A DNA stretch of 64,000 nucleotides from Nocardioides humi (GCF_006494775.1 NZ_CP041146.1:4402001-4466000), one strand, 5' to 3'. Positions 27,046-36,986 are shown, numbered from the stretch's first letter. Numbers and translations are program-made. Notes: generated by a model not told the origin, from the sequence alone.

Positions 27046-28084
27046 AGATGGTCCGGTCGACGAGACCGGTGCTGGCTGCCGCGCCCCATGCGTTTTCGTC
27101 CGGATTTCGGCGCTGGTACGACGAATTCGCATGGGGCGCGGAGGGGTGGCGGTCGTCGGGCGGTGGTCGGTCCCCGCGATCCCGACCGCCGGATCGCCCT
27201 GAGTCGGCCGAGGCGTCCCCGCCGGCCTGGCCGGCACCGAGGTCGCTCGGTGGCGCTGCGGGTGCGACCGGTGGCGCGCTGATCGGCGCCAGCGGGTCGC
27301 GGACCCACACCCGCGCCTCGCTCGCCCCGGACCGCTCGAGCAGCCGCTGCAGCTCGGGTACGCCGGAGCTGAGCGCCCGGTGCACCGCCGCGTCCCCGGC
27401 TGCGTCCGCGGCGCTGCCCGCCAGCCGGACCTGCACCGCCCCGTCCTTGACGACCAGGGTCACCCGCACCTCCCCGAGCTGGGCGGGCTGCAGGGTGAGG
27501 GTGAGCCGGTGCGTGCCCGGGCGGTCGGTGGGGGTGCTGGTGACGAGCCGGGTGACCTCCGGGAACACCTGCTGCACGACCGCCCGCTCGACGGTGGGCG
27601 CCGGGGCGGGTGAGGTACGCGGCGCGGCAGCGGCGGCGATCCCGGGCAGCTCCGGCGACGCGGCCGGCGGGCTCGGGTCGGGGTCGGCGGTCGCCGGACG
27701 GGAGGCGTCGGCGACCGGCCGCGCGGGCGGCTCGGCGGACGCCGGGAGAGGAGCGGTGACGACCGCGGGAGCCTCGGGGGAGGGCGTCGGGAGGTCCGCG
27801 ACAGGACCCGCGGCCGAGGCGGTGGGTGCGACCACCGGCGCCGGGGCGCTCGGAGAGGTCACAGCCGGGGCAGGCGGAGCAGGCGGAGCAGGCGGAGCAG
27901 GCGGAGCAGGCAGCGTGACCGCCATCGGCACGCCGGCGAGCAGTGCCGCCGCGAGGGCGTCGCCGAAGGCCGCGCCCAGGTCGCCGGGCTGGTCGCCGGG
28001 CCGGTCGGCGGACCCGTCGGCCGTCGTACCGGCGTCGGCGGGGACCGCGGCCACGACGGCCGGCAGGAACGGAGTGATGCTCAT
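27044..28084 (-). CDS. fliK: FliK-like hook-length control protein
   Basis: 346 residues. A Pro/Ala-rich N-terminal half, with a (PAP)-type tandem repeat, is followed by the FliK C-terminal domain (about residues 195-275): HRLTLTLQPAQLGEVRVTLV, VQVRLAGSAADA, ELQRLLERSGASEARVWV. The Q-P-x-x-LG-x-V pattern is the family signature. Ruler plus FlhB switch. ATG at 28084 overlaps the muramidase stop by one base. Confidence 0.88.
   Translation of the reverse strand: MSITPFLPAVVAAVPADAGTTADGSADRPGDQPGDLGAAFGDALAAALLAGVPMAVTLPAPPAPPAPPAPPAPAVTSPSAPAPVVAPTASAAGPVADLPTPSPEAPAVVTAPLPASAEPPARPVADASRPATADPDPSPPAASPELPGIAAAAAPRTSPAPAPTVERAVVQQVFPEVTRLVTSTPTDRPGTHRLTLTLQPAQLGEVRVTLVVKDGAVQVRLAGSAADAAGDAAVHRALSSGVPELQRLLERSGASEARVWVRDPLAPISAPPVAPAAPPSDLGAGQAGGDASADSGRSGGRDRGDRPPPDDRHPSAPHANSSYQRRNPDENAWGAAASTGLVDRTI
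27871..27910. repeat. 9-bp tandem repeat in fliK
   Basis: CAGGCGGAG repeated four times plus a partial copy; encodes the APPAPPAPP run. Length changes would alter the ruler part of FliK by three residues each. Confidence 0.7.
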
Positions 28085-29028
28085 CAGCTCACCATCGCCA
28101 TCACGTTGCGGACGTAGCTCTGCGTCTCCCGGTACGGCGGGATGCCGCCGTAGCGCGAGACCGCCCCGGCCCCGGCGTTGTACGCCGCCAGCGCGAGGTC
28201 GGTGCGCCCGAACCGGTCGAGCAGCGAGCGCAGCAGTCGCGCGCCGCCGTCGATGGCCTGGGCGGGGTCGAAGGGGTCGGCGACGCCGAGGCCGCGGGCG
28301 GTGCCGGGCATCAGCTGCATCAGGCCCTGCGCGCCGGCGGAGCTGACCGCGCGCGGGTCGAAGCCCGACTCCTGTCGCGCGACGGCGGCGATCAGGTTCG
28401 CGGGCACGCCGGTCCGCGCGGACGCGGCGTCGATCAGGTCGGCGTACGGCGTCCCGGTGGTCACCCGCCCGGCGACAGGAGCGGCAGCCGGAGCGGTCAC
28501 CGAGCCGGCAGCGGGCTGGTCGATGATCCGCCGGATCACGTCCGGCGTGGAGGGGACGTCGACGACCCGGATGTCGAGCCCGGTACGCGGCGCCTCGATC
28601 ATCTTGCCGTCGCCGATGTAGATCGCGATGTGGTCGACGCCCCGGTTGCGGCTGGAGTTGTCCCACGCGATCAGGTCGCCCGGCTGCGCCTCGGCCATGC
28701 TGGCGACCGGTCGCCCGGCCGCGGCCTGCTGGTTGGACACCCGCGGCAGCTCGTACCCGAGGTTGCGGTAGACCACCTGCACCAGCCCGGAGCAGTCCAT
28801 GCCCTTGGTGGGGTCGGTGCCGCCCCAGACGTACGGCAGGCCGAGGTACTTGCGCGCCTCGGCGACCACGTCCTCGCCGGTCACCGTGCCGGTCGCCGTC
28901 CCGGCCACCCGCGCGCTGGTCAGCTCGGTCGCGAAGCTCCCACCGGCGCTCGACGTCCGCACCGTCGCGAACGGCGCCAGCCGCGCCTGGATGTCGGCGA
29001 TCCGCGCGGTCACGTTGTCGATGCTCAT
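28084..29028 (-). CDS. NlpC/P60 endopeptidase fused to lytic transglycosylase
   Basis: 314 residues carrying two muralytic domains. NlpC/P60 (about 50-160): YVWGGTDPTKGMDCSGLVQ with catalytic Cys and WDNSSRNRGVDHIAIYIGDG with His. SLT (about 200-300): NLIAAVARQESGFDPRAVSSA with the catalytic Glu and GAQGLMQLMPGTARGLG. No signal peptide is visible, so it may be exported by the flagellar apparatus like FlgJ. It sits between fliJ and fliK and replaces FlgJ, clearing peptidoglycan for the rod. Confidence 0.9.
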   Translation of the reverse strand: MSIDNVTARIADIQARLAPFATVRTSSAGGSFATELTSARVAGTATGTVTGEDVVAEARKYLGLPYVWGGTDPTKGMDCSGLVQVVYRNLGYELPRVSNQQAAAGRPVASMAEAQPGDLIAWDNSSRNRGVDHIAIYIGDGKMIEAPRTGLDIRVVDVPSTPDVIRRIIDQPAAGSVTAPAAAPVAGRVTTGTPYADLIDAASARTGVPANLIAAVARQESGFDPRAVSSAGAQGLMQLMPGTARGLGVADPFDPAQAIDGGARLLRSLLDRFGRTDLALAAYNAGAGAVSRYGGIPPYRETQSYVRNVMAMVS

Positions 29029-29462
29029 GGCCGTCCCCTCAGCCAGCGCTGCGCGGCGAGGTCGTCGGCGTCGCGGGCGGCCCGCCGCTCGTCCTCGGTA
29101 CGACGGCGGGCGGCCCGCCGCGCGAGGAGGTGCTCGACCGCGGCCAGCCGGGCGCGGTCGGTGCCCCAGCGGGCGCGCGCGTCGGTCGTGACGATCTCCG
29201 CGGTCGCGGCCCGCGCGCGGGTCTCGCCGACGAGGATGCCGGTGTGGGCGAGCCCGGTCCGGGCGGCGAGCAGCGCGGCCGGCGTGGCGACGTCCGGGAG
29301 GGCGGAGCCGGCGATGGCCGACTCCAGCCCGGCGAGCCGGGCGTGCAGGGCGGCCTCCTCGGCCAGCACCTGCTGCAGCCCGATCCGGCTGTCGGTCTCG
29401 CGGACCTCGCGGACCCGGGCCACGGCGGCCAGTCCGCGGTCCTCACGGTGGACCCGGCTCAT
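29025..29462 (-). CDS. fliJ: FliJ-like coiled-coil export chaperone
   Basis: 145 residues, almost wholly helical (LAAVARVREVRETDSRIGLQ, AALHARLAGLESAIA), Arg/Ala-rich C-terminus. Sequence similarity to FliJ is weak; the call rests on size, coiled coil and position right after fliI. ATG 29462 overlaps the fliI stop (ATGA). Confidence 0.7.
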   Translation of the reverse strand: MSRVHREDRGLAAVARVREVRETDSRIGLQQVLAEEAALHARLAGLESAIAGSALPDVATPAALLAARTGLAHTGILVGETRARAATAEIVTTDARARWGTDRARLAAVEHLLARRAARRRTEDERRAARDADDLAAQRWLRGRP

Positions 29463-30775
29463 GGTGCGACCACCTCGGCGAGGCGGTCCCACGCGTCGAG
29501 CCGCGGGGTGATGTCGTCCATGGACTGGCGCAGGAACGCCTCGATCCGCGGCAGCCGCGCGAGGGCGGCGTCGGCGTCGGCGTCCGCCCCGGCGACGTAC
29601 GCACCGATCTCGACCAGCTCGCGCACGGACCGGTGGGCGGCGAGCATCCGGCGCAGCCGGGCCGCGGCCTGCTGCTGCTCGGGCGTCGTCACCGCCCGGT
29701 GCACGCGCGAGATCGACTCGAGGACGTCGATCGCGGGGAAGTGGCCGGCCGTGGCGAGCTCGCGCGACAGCACGACGTGACCGTCGAGGATCGAGCGGGC
29801 GGTGTCGCCCACCGGGTCCTGCAGGTCGTCGCCCTCCACGAGGACGGTGTAGATGCCGGTGATCGAGCCGGCCGCCGACGTGCCGGCGCGCTCCAGGAGC
29901 CGCGGCAGCAGGCCGAAGACGCTGGGCGGGTACCCGCGCGTGGCCGGCGGCTCGCCCGCCGACAGGCCGATCTCGCGCTGGGCCATGGCGACCCGGGTGA
30001 GCGAGTCCATCATGAGGACGACGTCGCGTCCGCCGTCGCGGAACCACTCCGCGATCCGGGTGGCCGTGAACGCCGCGCGCAGCCGCTCGACGGCCGGGGC
30101 GTCGGACGTGGCGACGACGACCACCGAGCGGGCCAGGCCCTCGGGGCCGAGGTCGCCGTCGATGAACTCGCGGACCTCGCGGCCGCGCTCGCCGACCAGG
30201 GCGATCACGTTGACGGCGGCGTCGGTGCCGCGGGCGATCATCGACAGCAGCGAGGACTTGCCGACGCCGGAGCCGGCCATGATCCCGATCCGCTGGCCGC
30301 GGCCGACGGGCACCAGCGCGTCGAGGGCGCGCACGCCCGAGCCGAGCGGCTCGGTGATCCGGGGCCGGCTGAGCGCGTCGGGCGTCGCGTGCTCGGTGGA
30401 CACCGTCTCGAGGGACCCGAGCTCCGGACCCCCGTCCACCGGCCGCCCGAGCCCGTCGAGCACCCGCCCGAGCAGGGCCTCGCCGGCCCGGATCCGCAGT
30501 GGGCCGCCGGTGGCGCGGACCAGGTCGCCGGCGCGGACGCCGGCGGTCGCGCCGAGCGGCAGGCAGACGGCGCTGCCCGGTCGCAGGGCCGCGACCTCCG
30601 CGAGCAGCGGGCCGGTCGCCGTCCGCACCTCCAGCAGGTCGCCGAGCGCCGCGCCGGGCAGGCCGCGGACCTCCAGGTGCAGGCCGACCAGCTCGGAGAC
30701 GGTGCCGAGGTGCAGGGGAGCGGCGGCCGCGGCGGCCGCCTCGCGCAGGCCGGTGGGGAACAGGGCGGTGGTCAC
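29459..30775 (-). CDS. fliI: FliI, flagellar export ATPase
   Basis: 438 residues, F1-like. Walker A AGSGVGKS (167-174), GERGREVREFIDGDLG, Walker B DVVLMMDSLTRVAMAQREIG, and GYPPSVFGLLPRLLERAG. GTG at 30775 overlaps the fliH stop. Energises substrate release together with FliH and FliJ. Confidence 0.97.
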   Translation of the reverse strand: MTTALFPTGLREAAAAAAAPLHLGTVSELVGLHLEVRGLPGAALGDLLEVRTATGPLLAEVAALRPGSAVCLPLGATAGVRAGDLVRATGGPLRIRAGEALLGRVLDGLGRPVDGGPELGSLETVSTEHATPDALSRPRITEPLGSGVRALDALVPVGRGQRIGIMAGSGVGKSSLLSMIARGTDAAVNVIALVGERGREVREFIDGDLGPEGLARSVVVVATSDAPAVERLRAAFTATRIAEWFRDGGRDVVLMMDSLTRVAMAQREIGLSAGEPPATRGYPPSVFGLLPRLLERAGTSAAGSITGIYTVLVEGDDLQDPVGDTARSILDGHVVLSRELATAGHFPAIDVLESISRVHRAVTTPEQQQAAARLRRMLAAHRSVRELVEIGAYVAGADADADAALARLPRIEAFLRQSMDDITPRLDAWDRLAEVVAP

Positions 30776-31425
30776 GGGGACAGCACCTCCCGCACCCGGG
30801 CCATCGCCTCGCGGACCCGGAGGTCGACCACCGAGCCGTCGACGCCCTCGACCAGCGCGTCGACGGAACCGAGCGCGGGATCGGCGACGACCTCGAGCCC
30901 ACGGTCGACGAGATCCTGCGCGGCGGCCGAGGAGGCGGCCGACGGATGCAGCCGGACCCGGCCGACCGCCCCTGGGGGCAGCACCTGCAGCACCCGGGCG
31001 ACGACGTCCTTCGGGCCGAGGCGGGCGACCTGGGCGCCGATCAGGGTGGTGGTCAGCGACCAGGCGAGGTCGACGGCCTGGTCCTCGACCGCGCGGGCCA
31101 GCTCGTCGAGCAGCCCCCTGACCTCCTCGGCGGCCCGGCCCAGGGCGTCGAGCGCGGCGCGGTGCTCGGCTTCGCGCCGGGCCTCCGCCTCGGCATGGAC
31201 GGCTGCCCGCTCGGTCTCCTCGACGGCCGCCCGCTCGGCGGCGGTACGACGCCCCTCGGCCCAGCCGACGGCGTACCCCTGGGCGCGGGCGGCATCCCGC
31301 GTCTGCGTCGCGATCCCGTCGAGCAGGCTCTCGGTGACCTCGTCGCCGAGGACGCTGCCGCTGCCGAGCCGGGTCCAGGTGCCGACCCGCAGCTCGGGCA
31401 GACGCAGCTCAGAGGACGAACTCAT
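30772..31425 (-). CDS. fliH: FliH, negative regulator/stator of the export ATPase
   Basis: 217 residues: central Ala/Glu/Arg-rich coiled coil (ERAAVHAEAEARREAEHRAA) and a C-terminal domain resembling the F1 delta subunit (ARVLQVLPPGAVGRVRLHPS, VVADPALGSVDALVEG). ATG at 31425 overlaps the end of fliG by 17 bp. Confidence 0.88.
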   Translation of the reverse strand: MSSSSELRLPELRVGTWTRLGSGSVLGDEVTESLLDGIATQTRDAARAQGYAVGWAEGRRTAAERAAVEETERAAVHAEAEARREAEHRAALDALGRAAEEVRGLLDELARAVEDQAVDLAWSLTTTLIGAQVARLGPKDVVARVLQVLPPGAVGRVRLHPSAASSAAAQDLVDRGLEVVADPALGSVDALVEGVDGSVVDLRVREAMARVREVLSP

Positions 31426-32439
31426 CGTCGTTCCCTCGACGGACCATGATCTGGCCCTGCTCCTCCAGCTGGCGGATGGTGCGGATGACGGCCTGCTGCG
31501 CCTCCTCCACCTGGGCCAGGCGGACGGCGCCGAGCAGCTCGACCTCCTCGAGCAGGTTCTCGGCGGCGCGCTCGGACAGGTTCGCGGTGATCTTGGTGCG
31601 GACCGACTCGCTGACGCCCTTGAGCGCGAGGGCCAGCTCGGCGGTGTCGACCTGGCGCAGCACCTGCTGCACCGAGCGGTCGTCCAGCCCGACGATGTCC
31701 TCGAACATGAACATCCGGCTCCGGACCTCGTCGGCCAGGGCGGGGTCGAGGCCCTCGAGGCCCTCGACGATCTGCCGCTCGGTCGGGCGGTCGGACCGGT
31801 TGATGATGTCGACGAGCGGGTCCACGCCGCCGACCCGCGAGACCTCGGCGGGCTGGAGCATCGACGACAGCTTCCGCTCGAGGACGGCCTCGACGGTACG
31901 CACGATCTCGGGGAGGTCCGGTCCATCACGGCGATCCGGTGCGCGACGACCGCCTGCTGGTGGGCCGGGAGCCCGCTCAGCAGCAGGGACGCCTTGTCGG
32001 CGGCCATGTGCGCGAGCACCAGGGCGATCACCTGCGGGTGCTCGTCGGCGATGAAGCTGCGCAGCTGCGCGGGATCCGCCCGGTGCAGGAACTGGAAGGG
32101 CATCTGGGCGGCGGCCGCGTGCAGCCGCTCCATGATCTCCTTCGCGCGCTCCGGGCCGAGCGACTGCTCGAGCAGCTGCTGGGCGAAGCCGAAGCCGCCC
32201 TGCGTGACGTGCGCGTGCGCGGTGGCGAGGTCGTGGAACTCGGTCAGCACCTGCGACGTCTCCGTCGCCGACACCGCGTCGAGCCGGGCGATCTCGGCGG
32301 AGATCGCCTCGACCTCGGCGTCGCTGAGGTGCGCCATCACCTGGGCGGCCCGCTCCTTGCCCAGCTGGATGAGCAGGACCGCCGCCTTGCGGACCCCCAT
32401 CGAGACGAGGGTCGGCCCGGAGGTCGCCATGAGGGTCAT
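31409..32439 (-). CDS. fliG: FliG, motor switch protein, frameshifted
   Basis: 343 residues after restoring one base at the run 31910-31913 (IAVMDRTSP-E-IVRTVEAVLERK). N-domain RKAAVLLIQLGKERAAQVM, middle-domain DEHPQVIALVLAHM (EHPQ motif) and the C-terminal torque helix with DDRSVQQVLRQVDTAELALALKG are present. As given, the sequence splits into two ORFs. ATG 32439 overlaps the fliF stop (ATGA). Links the MS ring to the stators. Confidence 0.94.
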
Positions 32440-34025
32440 GGGCGCGGCTCCACCAGCCAGCCGCGCAGCAGGGCGGCGACGTCGTCGGGCTGCCGGTCGA
32501 CGAGCGCGATGAGCTCGTCGCGCATCGACTCCTCCTCGTCCTGCTCCGAGGACTCGAGGGCGGCCAGGGCCGGGGCCTCCAGCTGGGCGGTGCGGCTCGC
32601 GGCGTCGCCGCGCAGCTGCTCGACCAGGTACGCCCGGGCCTCGTCGCGGGCGGCCGCCCGGCGCCGGGCCTGCAGCCACGCGAGCAGCACCATCAGCGCG
32701 ATGCCGCCGGCGATGCCGATATTGCGCAGCAGGCTGTTGCGGCGCGCGGCCGCGTCGGCGTCGCGTGCGGCCTGCAGCTCGGCGGCCGCGGCCTCCTCCG
32801 CGCTGCGGTCGAAGGCCATCGTGGACACGTCGATCGTGTCGCCCCGGTCGGCCTTGATGCCGACGGCGCTGCTGATCAGGTCCTTGACGACCTGCGGCTG
32901 CACCGCGGCCGCGGCGGTCGCGTCGAGCACGACGCCGATGTGCAGGCTGTTGACCGAGCCCGGCGCCTTCTCCCGGTGCTCGACGGTCTCGCCGACGGCG
33001 TTGTCGCGGGTCTTCGAGGTGTTCTTGTACGACGAGTCGCCGGTGCCCGTGGTCGCCGGGTCCATCTGCCCGTCGGGGCCGACCGTGCCGCCGGCGCCGT
33101 CGGTGCCCGCCCCGGCCGGACCCGTGTAGGTCTCGTTGGACGTCGACTCCGACAGCGGCGGCGTACCCTCCTCGGCCTCGTACCTCCGGCTGTCGGTCAC
33201 GGACTTGTCGAAGTCCAGGTCCGCGGTGACCGTGGTCGTCGAGTTGCCGGGTCCGAGGACCCGGTCGAGCACGGACTGGATCTCGGCCTGCATGGAGTCC
33301 TGGAACGCCTTGACCTGCTTGGTGCGGGCCGACGCGGCGCCGCTGCCGCCGTCGGTGCTGTCGCCGGTGAGCAGCTTGCCGCTGGCGTCGGTGACGGTGA
33401 CCCGCTTCGGGTCCAGGCCGTCGATGCTGGACGCGACCAGGTGGACGATCGCCTGGACCTGCTCCTCGTCGAGGGAGCTGCCGCGCTCGGTGGCGATGAG
33501 GACGGACGCCGTCGGTGGGTACTGCTCGTCGGTGAAGACCTGCTTCTTGGGGATGGCGAGGTGCACGACCGCCTTGTCGACGCCGTGGATGGCCTCGACG
33601 GTCTTGCTGAGCTCGCCCTCCATCGCGCGCTTGAAGTTGGTCTGCTCCTGCGACTCCGAGGTCGACAGGCTCTGCTTGTCGAGCAGGCTGTAGCCGCCGT
33701 CGCCGCTGGCCGGCAGGCCCTTGCCGGAGAGCGTGATCCGGGTGCTGTAGACATTGGAGCGCGGCACCATGATCGTCCCGCCGCCCCCGGTGATCTTGTA
33801 CGAGACGCCCTGCGCGTCGAGCTCCTCGATGACCGCGCTGGCGTCGGCGCCGGACAGGTTGGAGTACAGCGGCGCGTAGCTCGGGGTCGACACCCAGCGG
33901 AACACCATGAGCACGGCGATCAGCAGGGCCGCCGTACCGATGACGGCGACGGCCTTCTGGCCCGCGGTGAAGCCGGCGAAGGTGTCGCGGACGCGGGTGA
34001 GGTACTGCGTGAGGCGATGTTGCAT
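32436..34025 (-). CDS. fliF: FliF, MS-ring protein
   Basis: 529 residues. Two TM segments: near residue 30 (AVIGTAALLIAVLMVF) and near 455 (NIGIAGGIALMVLLAWLQ). Periplasmic ring-building motifs YAPLYSNLSGADASAVIEELD, VYSTRITLSGKGLPASGDGGY and FKRAMEGELSKTVEAI are clear. The C-terminal cytoplasmic tail binds FliG. GTG or ATG reading begins MQHRLTQYL (34025). Confidence 0.96.
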   Translation of the reverse strand: MQHRLTQYLTRVRDTFAGFTAGQKAVAVIGTAALLIAVLMVFRWVSTPSYAPLYSNLSGADASAVIEELDAQGVSYKITGGGGTIMVPRSNVYSTRITLSGKGLPASGDGGYSLLDKQSLSTSESQEQTNFKRAMEGELSKTVEAIHGVDKAVVHLAIPKKQVFTDEQYPPTASVLIATERGSSLDEEQVQAIVHLVASSIDGLDPKRVTVTDASGKLLTGDSTDGGSGAASARTKQVKAFQDSMQAEIQSVLDRVLGPGNSTTTVTADLDFDKSVTDSRRYEAEEGTPPLSESTSNETYTGPAGAGTDGAGGTVGPDGQMDPATTGTGDSSYKNTSKTRDNAVGETVEHREKAPGSVNSLHIGVVLDATAAAAVQPQVVKDLISSAVGIKADRGDTIDVSTMAFDRSAEEAAAAELQAARDADAAARRNSLLRNIGIAGGIALMVLLAWLQARRRAAARDEARAYLVEQLRGDAASRTAQLEAPALAALESSEQDEEESMRDELIALVDRQPDDVAALLRGWLVEPRP

Positions 34026-34031
34026 CGCGGA

Positions 34032-34358
34032 TCAGACCTGCATCCGCATGATCTCGTTGAACGCCTCGACCGCGCGGTTGCGCAGTGCCACGGTGAGCTG
34101 GCTGGCGACCGACGCCTCGCTGGCGGCGATCGTGTAGTCGTGGATGTTCTCGAGCTTGCCGGTGGCCGCCTGCACCGCGAGCCCGTCGGCCTTGTCGGTG
34201 AGCCCCTCGAGCCGGTCGAGGCCGTCGAGCACGAGCGAGCCGAACTCGGTGTCCGGGCCGGTCGCCGGCGTCGCCCGCTCGGCGGGGGTGGGCGCCGCGA
34301 TCGAGCCGATGCTGCCGGTTCCGGACACGGACGGGAACTGCAGGGGCGTGATCTCCAT
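34032..34358 (-). CDS. fliE: FliE, MS-ring/rod junction protein
   Basis: 108 residues; C-terminal half carries the FliE signature [20 protein letters not shown] followed by [18 protein letters not shown]-terminal 50 residues are low-complexity. ATG at 34358 overlaps the flgC stop by one base. Confidence 0.95.
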   Translation of the reverse strand: MEITPLQFPSVSGTGSIGSIAAPTPAERATPATGPDTEFGSLVLDGLDRLEGLTDKADGLAVQAATGKLENIHDYTIAASEASVASQLTVALRNRAVEAFNEIMRMQV

Positions 34359-34750
34359 CAGCGGGCCCCGATCTGGAGCGCGGCGGTGTAGGTGTCCTGC
34401 GCGGTCTTGGTGACCTGCACCGACGCCTGGTAGCCGCGCTGCGCCATCACCAGCTGGCTCATCTGCGCCGACATGTCGAGGTCGGGGAGGCGGACGTAGC
34501 CGTCCTCGTCCGCGAGCGGGTGGTCGGGCGAGTGGACCAGCCGGCCCTCGGCGTCACCCTGGGCGAACCCCTCCACGTCGACCCCGCCGTCCGCGCGGGG
34601 GTCGAAGACGACGTACGTCGCGCGGAACGCGGCCTCGTCGGTCCGCTTGACCGTGTTGGCGTTGGCGATATTGCCGGCCAGGGCGTCGAGCCAGACCTGG
34701 TGCGCGCCGAGCGAGGTGTTCGCGATGCGCAGCGTCTCGAACGCGCCCAT
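34358..34750 (-). CDS. flgC: FlgC, proximal rod protein
   Basis: 130 residues. Rod signature [26 protein letters not shown], cut here as [11 protein letters not shown], and C-terminal [23 protein letters not shown] at 34750 overlaps the flgB stop by one base. Confidence 0.95.
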   Translation of the reverse strand: MGAFETLRIANTSLGAHQVWLDALAGNIANANTVKRTDEAAFRATYVVFDPRADGGVDVEGFAQGDAEGRLVHSPDHPLADEDGYVRLPDLDMSAQMSQLVMAQRGYQASVQVTKTAQDTYTAALQIGAR

Positions 34751-35112
34751 CAGGCCGCACCGCCCGCCATCACGCTGAGCCGCGAGTCGCGGTCGCTGAT
34801 CGCGCGGCCCATGATCTGGTACTGGTACTGCGTCTGGATGGCCGCGATCGACTCCTTGCGGAGGTCGACGTTGTTGTCGTTGGCGCCGACCGGGGTGCTC
34901 GTCGGCGAGGTCGTCGCGGTGAGCTCGCCGACGGTGGCGCGGCCGCGCTCGATCGCCCGGGACAGCGCGGTCTCGAACTCGACGCTGCGTGCGCGGAAGC
35001 CGGGGGTGTCGACGTTGGCGATGTTGTCGGCGATCACCTGCTGCCGCTGGGACAGCCCGTTGATCGCGGAGTGCAACACGAAGCCGACGGCGTCGGACGC
35101 TGCGAAGGACAC
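34750..35112 (-). CDS. flgB: FlgB, proximal rod protein; first gene of the flagellar operon
   Basis: 120 residues. LSQRQQVIADNIANVDTPGF is the rod-protein signature and ESIAAIQTQYQYQIMGRAIS closes the C-terminus. GTG start at 35112 (SFAASDAVGFVLHS) has AGGAG 7 nt upstream; longer readings extend into non-conserved sequence. Everything from here to 15347 is co-directional with mostly 1-8 bp gaps or overlaps. Confidence 0.94.
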   Translation of the reverse strand: MSFAASDAVGFVLHSAINGLSQRQQVIADNIANVDTPGFRARSVEFETALSRAIERGRATVGELTATTSPTSTPVGANDNNVDLRKESIAAIQTQYQYQIMGRAISDRDSRLSVMAGGAA

Positions 35113-35586
35113 GGTCGATCTCCTGGGGAGGATCCGGCGAGGCACCTCGCGGTGCGACGATCGGCGCCGGTCCATCGGCAGGGGGTGAGCAATCCGTCGC
35201 TCAGGTGCCTGATCGGTCCCCCCGCCTGTGACCTGAGGCCTGCCTCCTGGGACTTGGTCCCGACTATCCCGACCGATCGCCCGGATCGTCGTCCAGGACG
35301 AGGAGAGCTCGGTCGTCTGGGGATGCCCGGCGCGGTCGCTGCTGCGGCGGCTGCTGGGTGATCTGCTCGGCCTGCGGGTTTGCTCGGTGCCGGGTCTTTG
35401 ATTACCGATGACGTGGTTGCGGTCCGCTGGGGTCACGGTGGTTGGCTGGGTTCGCTGCTGGCCGTGGGGTCGCCGATGGTCGTCGGCCTTTGGTTGCGGG
35501 ATTCGCGGGATCGCAGCGCTGAGAGTGGGTCTGGACACGCCTGCATCCCCGCAACCGTCGGGTGTGCGGGGTGCGGGGCGTTGGAG
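35113..35586. other. Intergenic region upstream of the flagellar operon
   Basis: 474 bp between flgB and the DUF222/HNH gene, no protein-coding signal. It should hold the master flagellar promoter. On the minus strand there is a GCCGATGG box (35172-35179), as before flhA and flbD but with no TAAA/CTCA at 16 bp, and a GGGAC-CAA-GTCCC hairpin near 35255-35267 in the presumed leader. No riboswitch recognised. Confidence 0.4.
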
Positions 35587-36862
35587 TCACTCGTCCGGTG
35601 GGTGGGTGCCGTGGTGGTCGACCCGGAATCGGAAGCCGCTCGGGCTGGTCCACTCGTACGAGCCGGGCATCACGATGTCGTAGGACCACGCGGAGTGGGT
35701 CTTCGCCCGGTGATGGCGTCTGCACAGGGCCACCTCGTTGCACGGACAGGTAGGCCCGCCCTCGCCGTAGGGTCGGGCGTGGTCGAGGTCGCAGCGGGTG
35801 GCTGGTCTGGTGCAGTGGGGGAACCGGCACGTGTGGTCGCGCAGGGCGATGTGGACGCGGTGGCGCTCGGGGATCTCGTAGGAGTCGATCGGGATGTGGT
35901 CGGCCAGATCGATCACCGGTCGCACGATCACGGTCGAGGCGGTGCCGAGCCACTCGCGGATCTGCTCGCTCGAGATCGGGCACCGGCCTTCGTCCCAGCG
36001 GCCGACGGGGTTGTGGCCGGTCAGGGTGGTGTCGGTGATGTGGACGTTCACGATCGCTTTGCGGCCCGGGGAACCCAAGGACCCTGGTGAGCCGGGGCCG
36101 GGTCCGTCGAGGTCGAGCATCAGGTCGGCCCGGGCGAGCTCGCCGAGCGCGATCGAGCGGCGCACATCGAGCGGAGCGTCGTTGCCGAGGTCCCCGAGCA
36201 GACGGGCGCGGCGGGCGATCGCCTCATCGAGGTCGTGTCCATCAACGGCGTCGAGGACTCCGGAGAGGTGCACGATCCCGTGGGTGTTGCCGTGGGGGTC
36301 GGGGTCCCCGACCTCCACATAGCGTTGATCGGCAGCGGTCGCGCGTTCGGCTTCGGCGCGTTCGGGGTCGAACCGGAGGATCGCCTCGGCGATCAACCGG
36401 TCCAACTGCGCCCACCCCGGAGGCGTGGAACAGCTGCCGGTCCACGAACCCAGCCGCCTCAGCACTCAGCGCGTGGGTGAGGTCCGCGATCCGCTCGGCC
36501 CGCCACGGGGTGAGCCGACCCGTCATCACGGCGGCATAGACCTGAGGCAGCCGCCAGGCGCACTCGATGACCCGCCCCACATAGGCCCGTCCACCGTCCG
36601 GCGAACGCCCGAGCACCGCGACCAGCTCCATCAACCCGAACTCCGACACCAACGGCGCACCGTCCCCCGCGATCGGAACCCCGGTGTCCAGGTACCCGTC
36701 GGTGATCGTCGCCGCACCCTCCGGCCCGACGACGACGTGCTCGCTGGCCCAGGTGACGATGTCCTGCCATTCCTCGATCAGCAGGGTGTCACGGGCCTGG
36801 ATCCGCGCACCGACCCGCGACAGCAGTGCTGCCGTCGTACGGGGCGTGGTTCCGAGATCCAT
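35587..36862 (-). CDS. DUF222/HNH endonuclease-domain protein, frameshifted
   Basis: About 424 residues when one surplus base at the run 36415-36418 is removed (QLFHASG-WAQLDRLIAEAI). N-terminal DUF222 region (TPWRAERIADLTHALSAEAA) and C-terminal HNH nuclease: CRFPHCTRPATRCDLDHARP, CPCNEVALCRRHHRAKTH with two Cys pairs and the HNH His. This is the 13E12-type family, repeated in many actinobacterial genomes and often decaying. ATG at 36862 with the MDLGTTPRT start. Function unproven; mobile-element or phage-defence links are speculative. Confidence 0.8.
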
Positions 36863-36986
36863 GACACAGATTCTCCCACCGACCCCCGACACCACGAAAC
36901 GAGCAGACCCCGCCTGTGGACAGGCGAAAGCCCCGCCCAGCGGCCCGCCAGAGCGCGCAGCAGCCGGGCGGGGGCGATCCTCTGGC

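Noticed and set aside
29633..32512. Very long plus-strand open frames opposite the flagellar operon (up to 959 codons)
   Set aside because: High-GC shadow frames: Arg/Ala/Gly-rich, no domain, and fully overlapped by fliF-fliI with clear motifs.
35113..35586. c-di-GMP or other riboswitch before flgB
   Set aside because: A hairpin exists but no GEMM core (GNRA loop and receptor, conserved A/G positions) could be matched.
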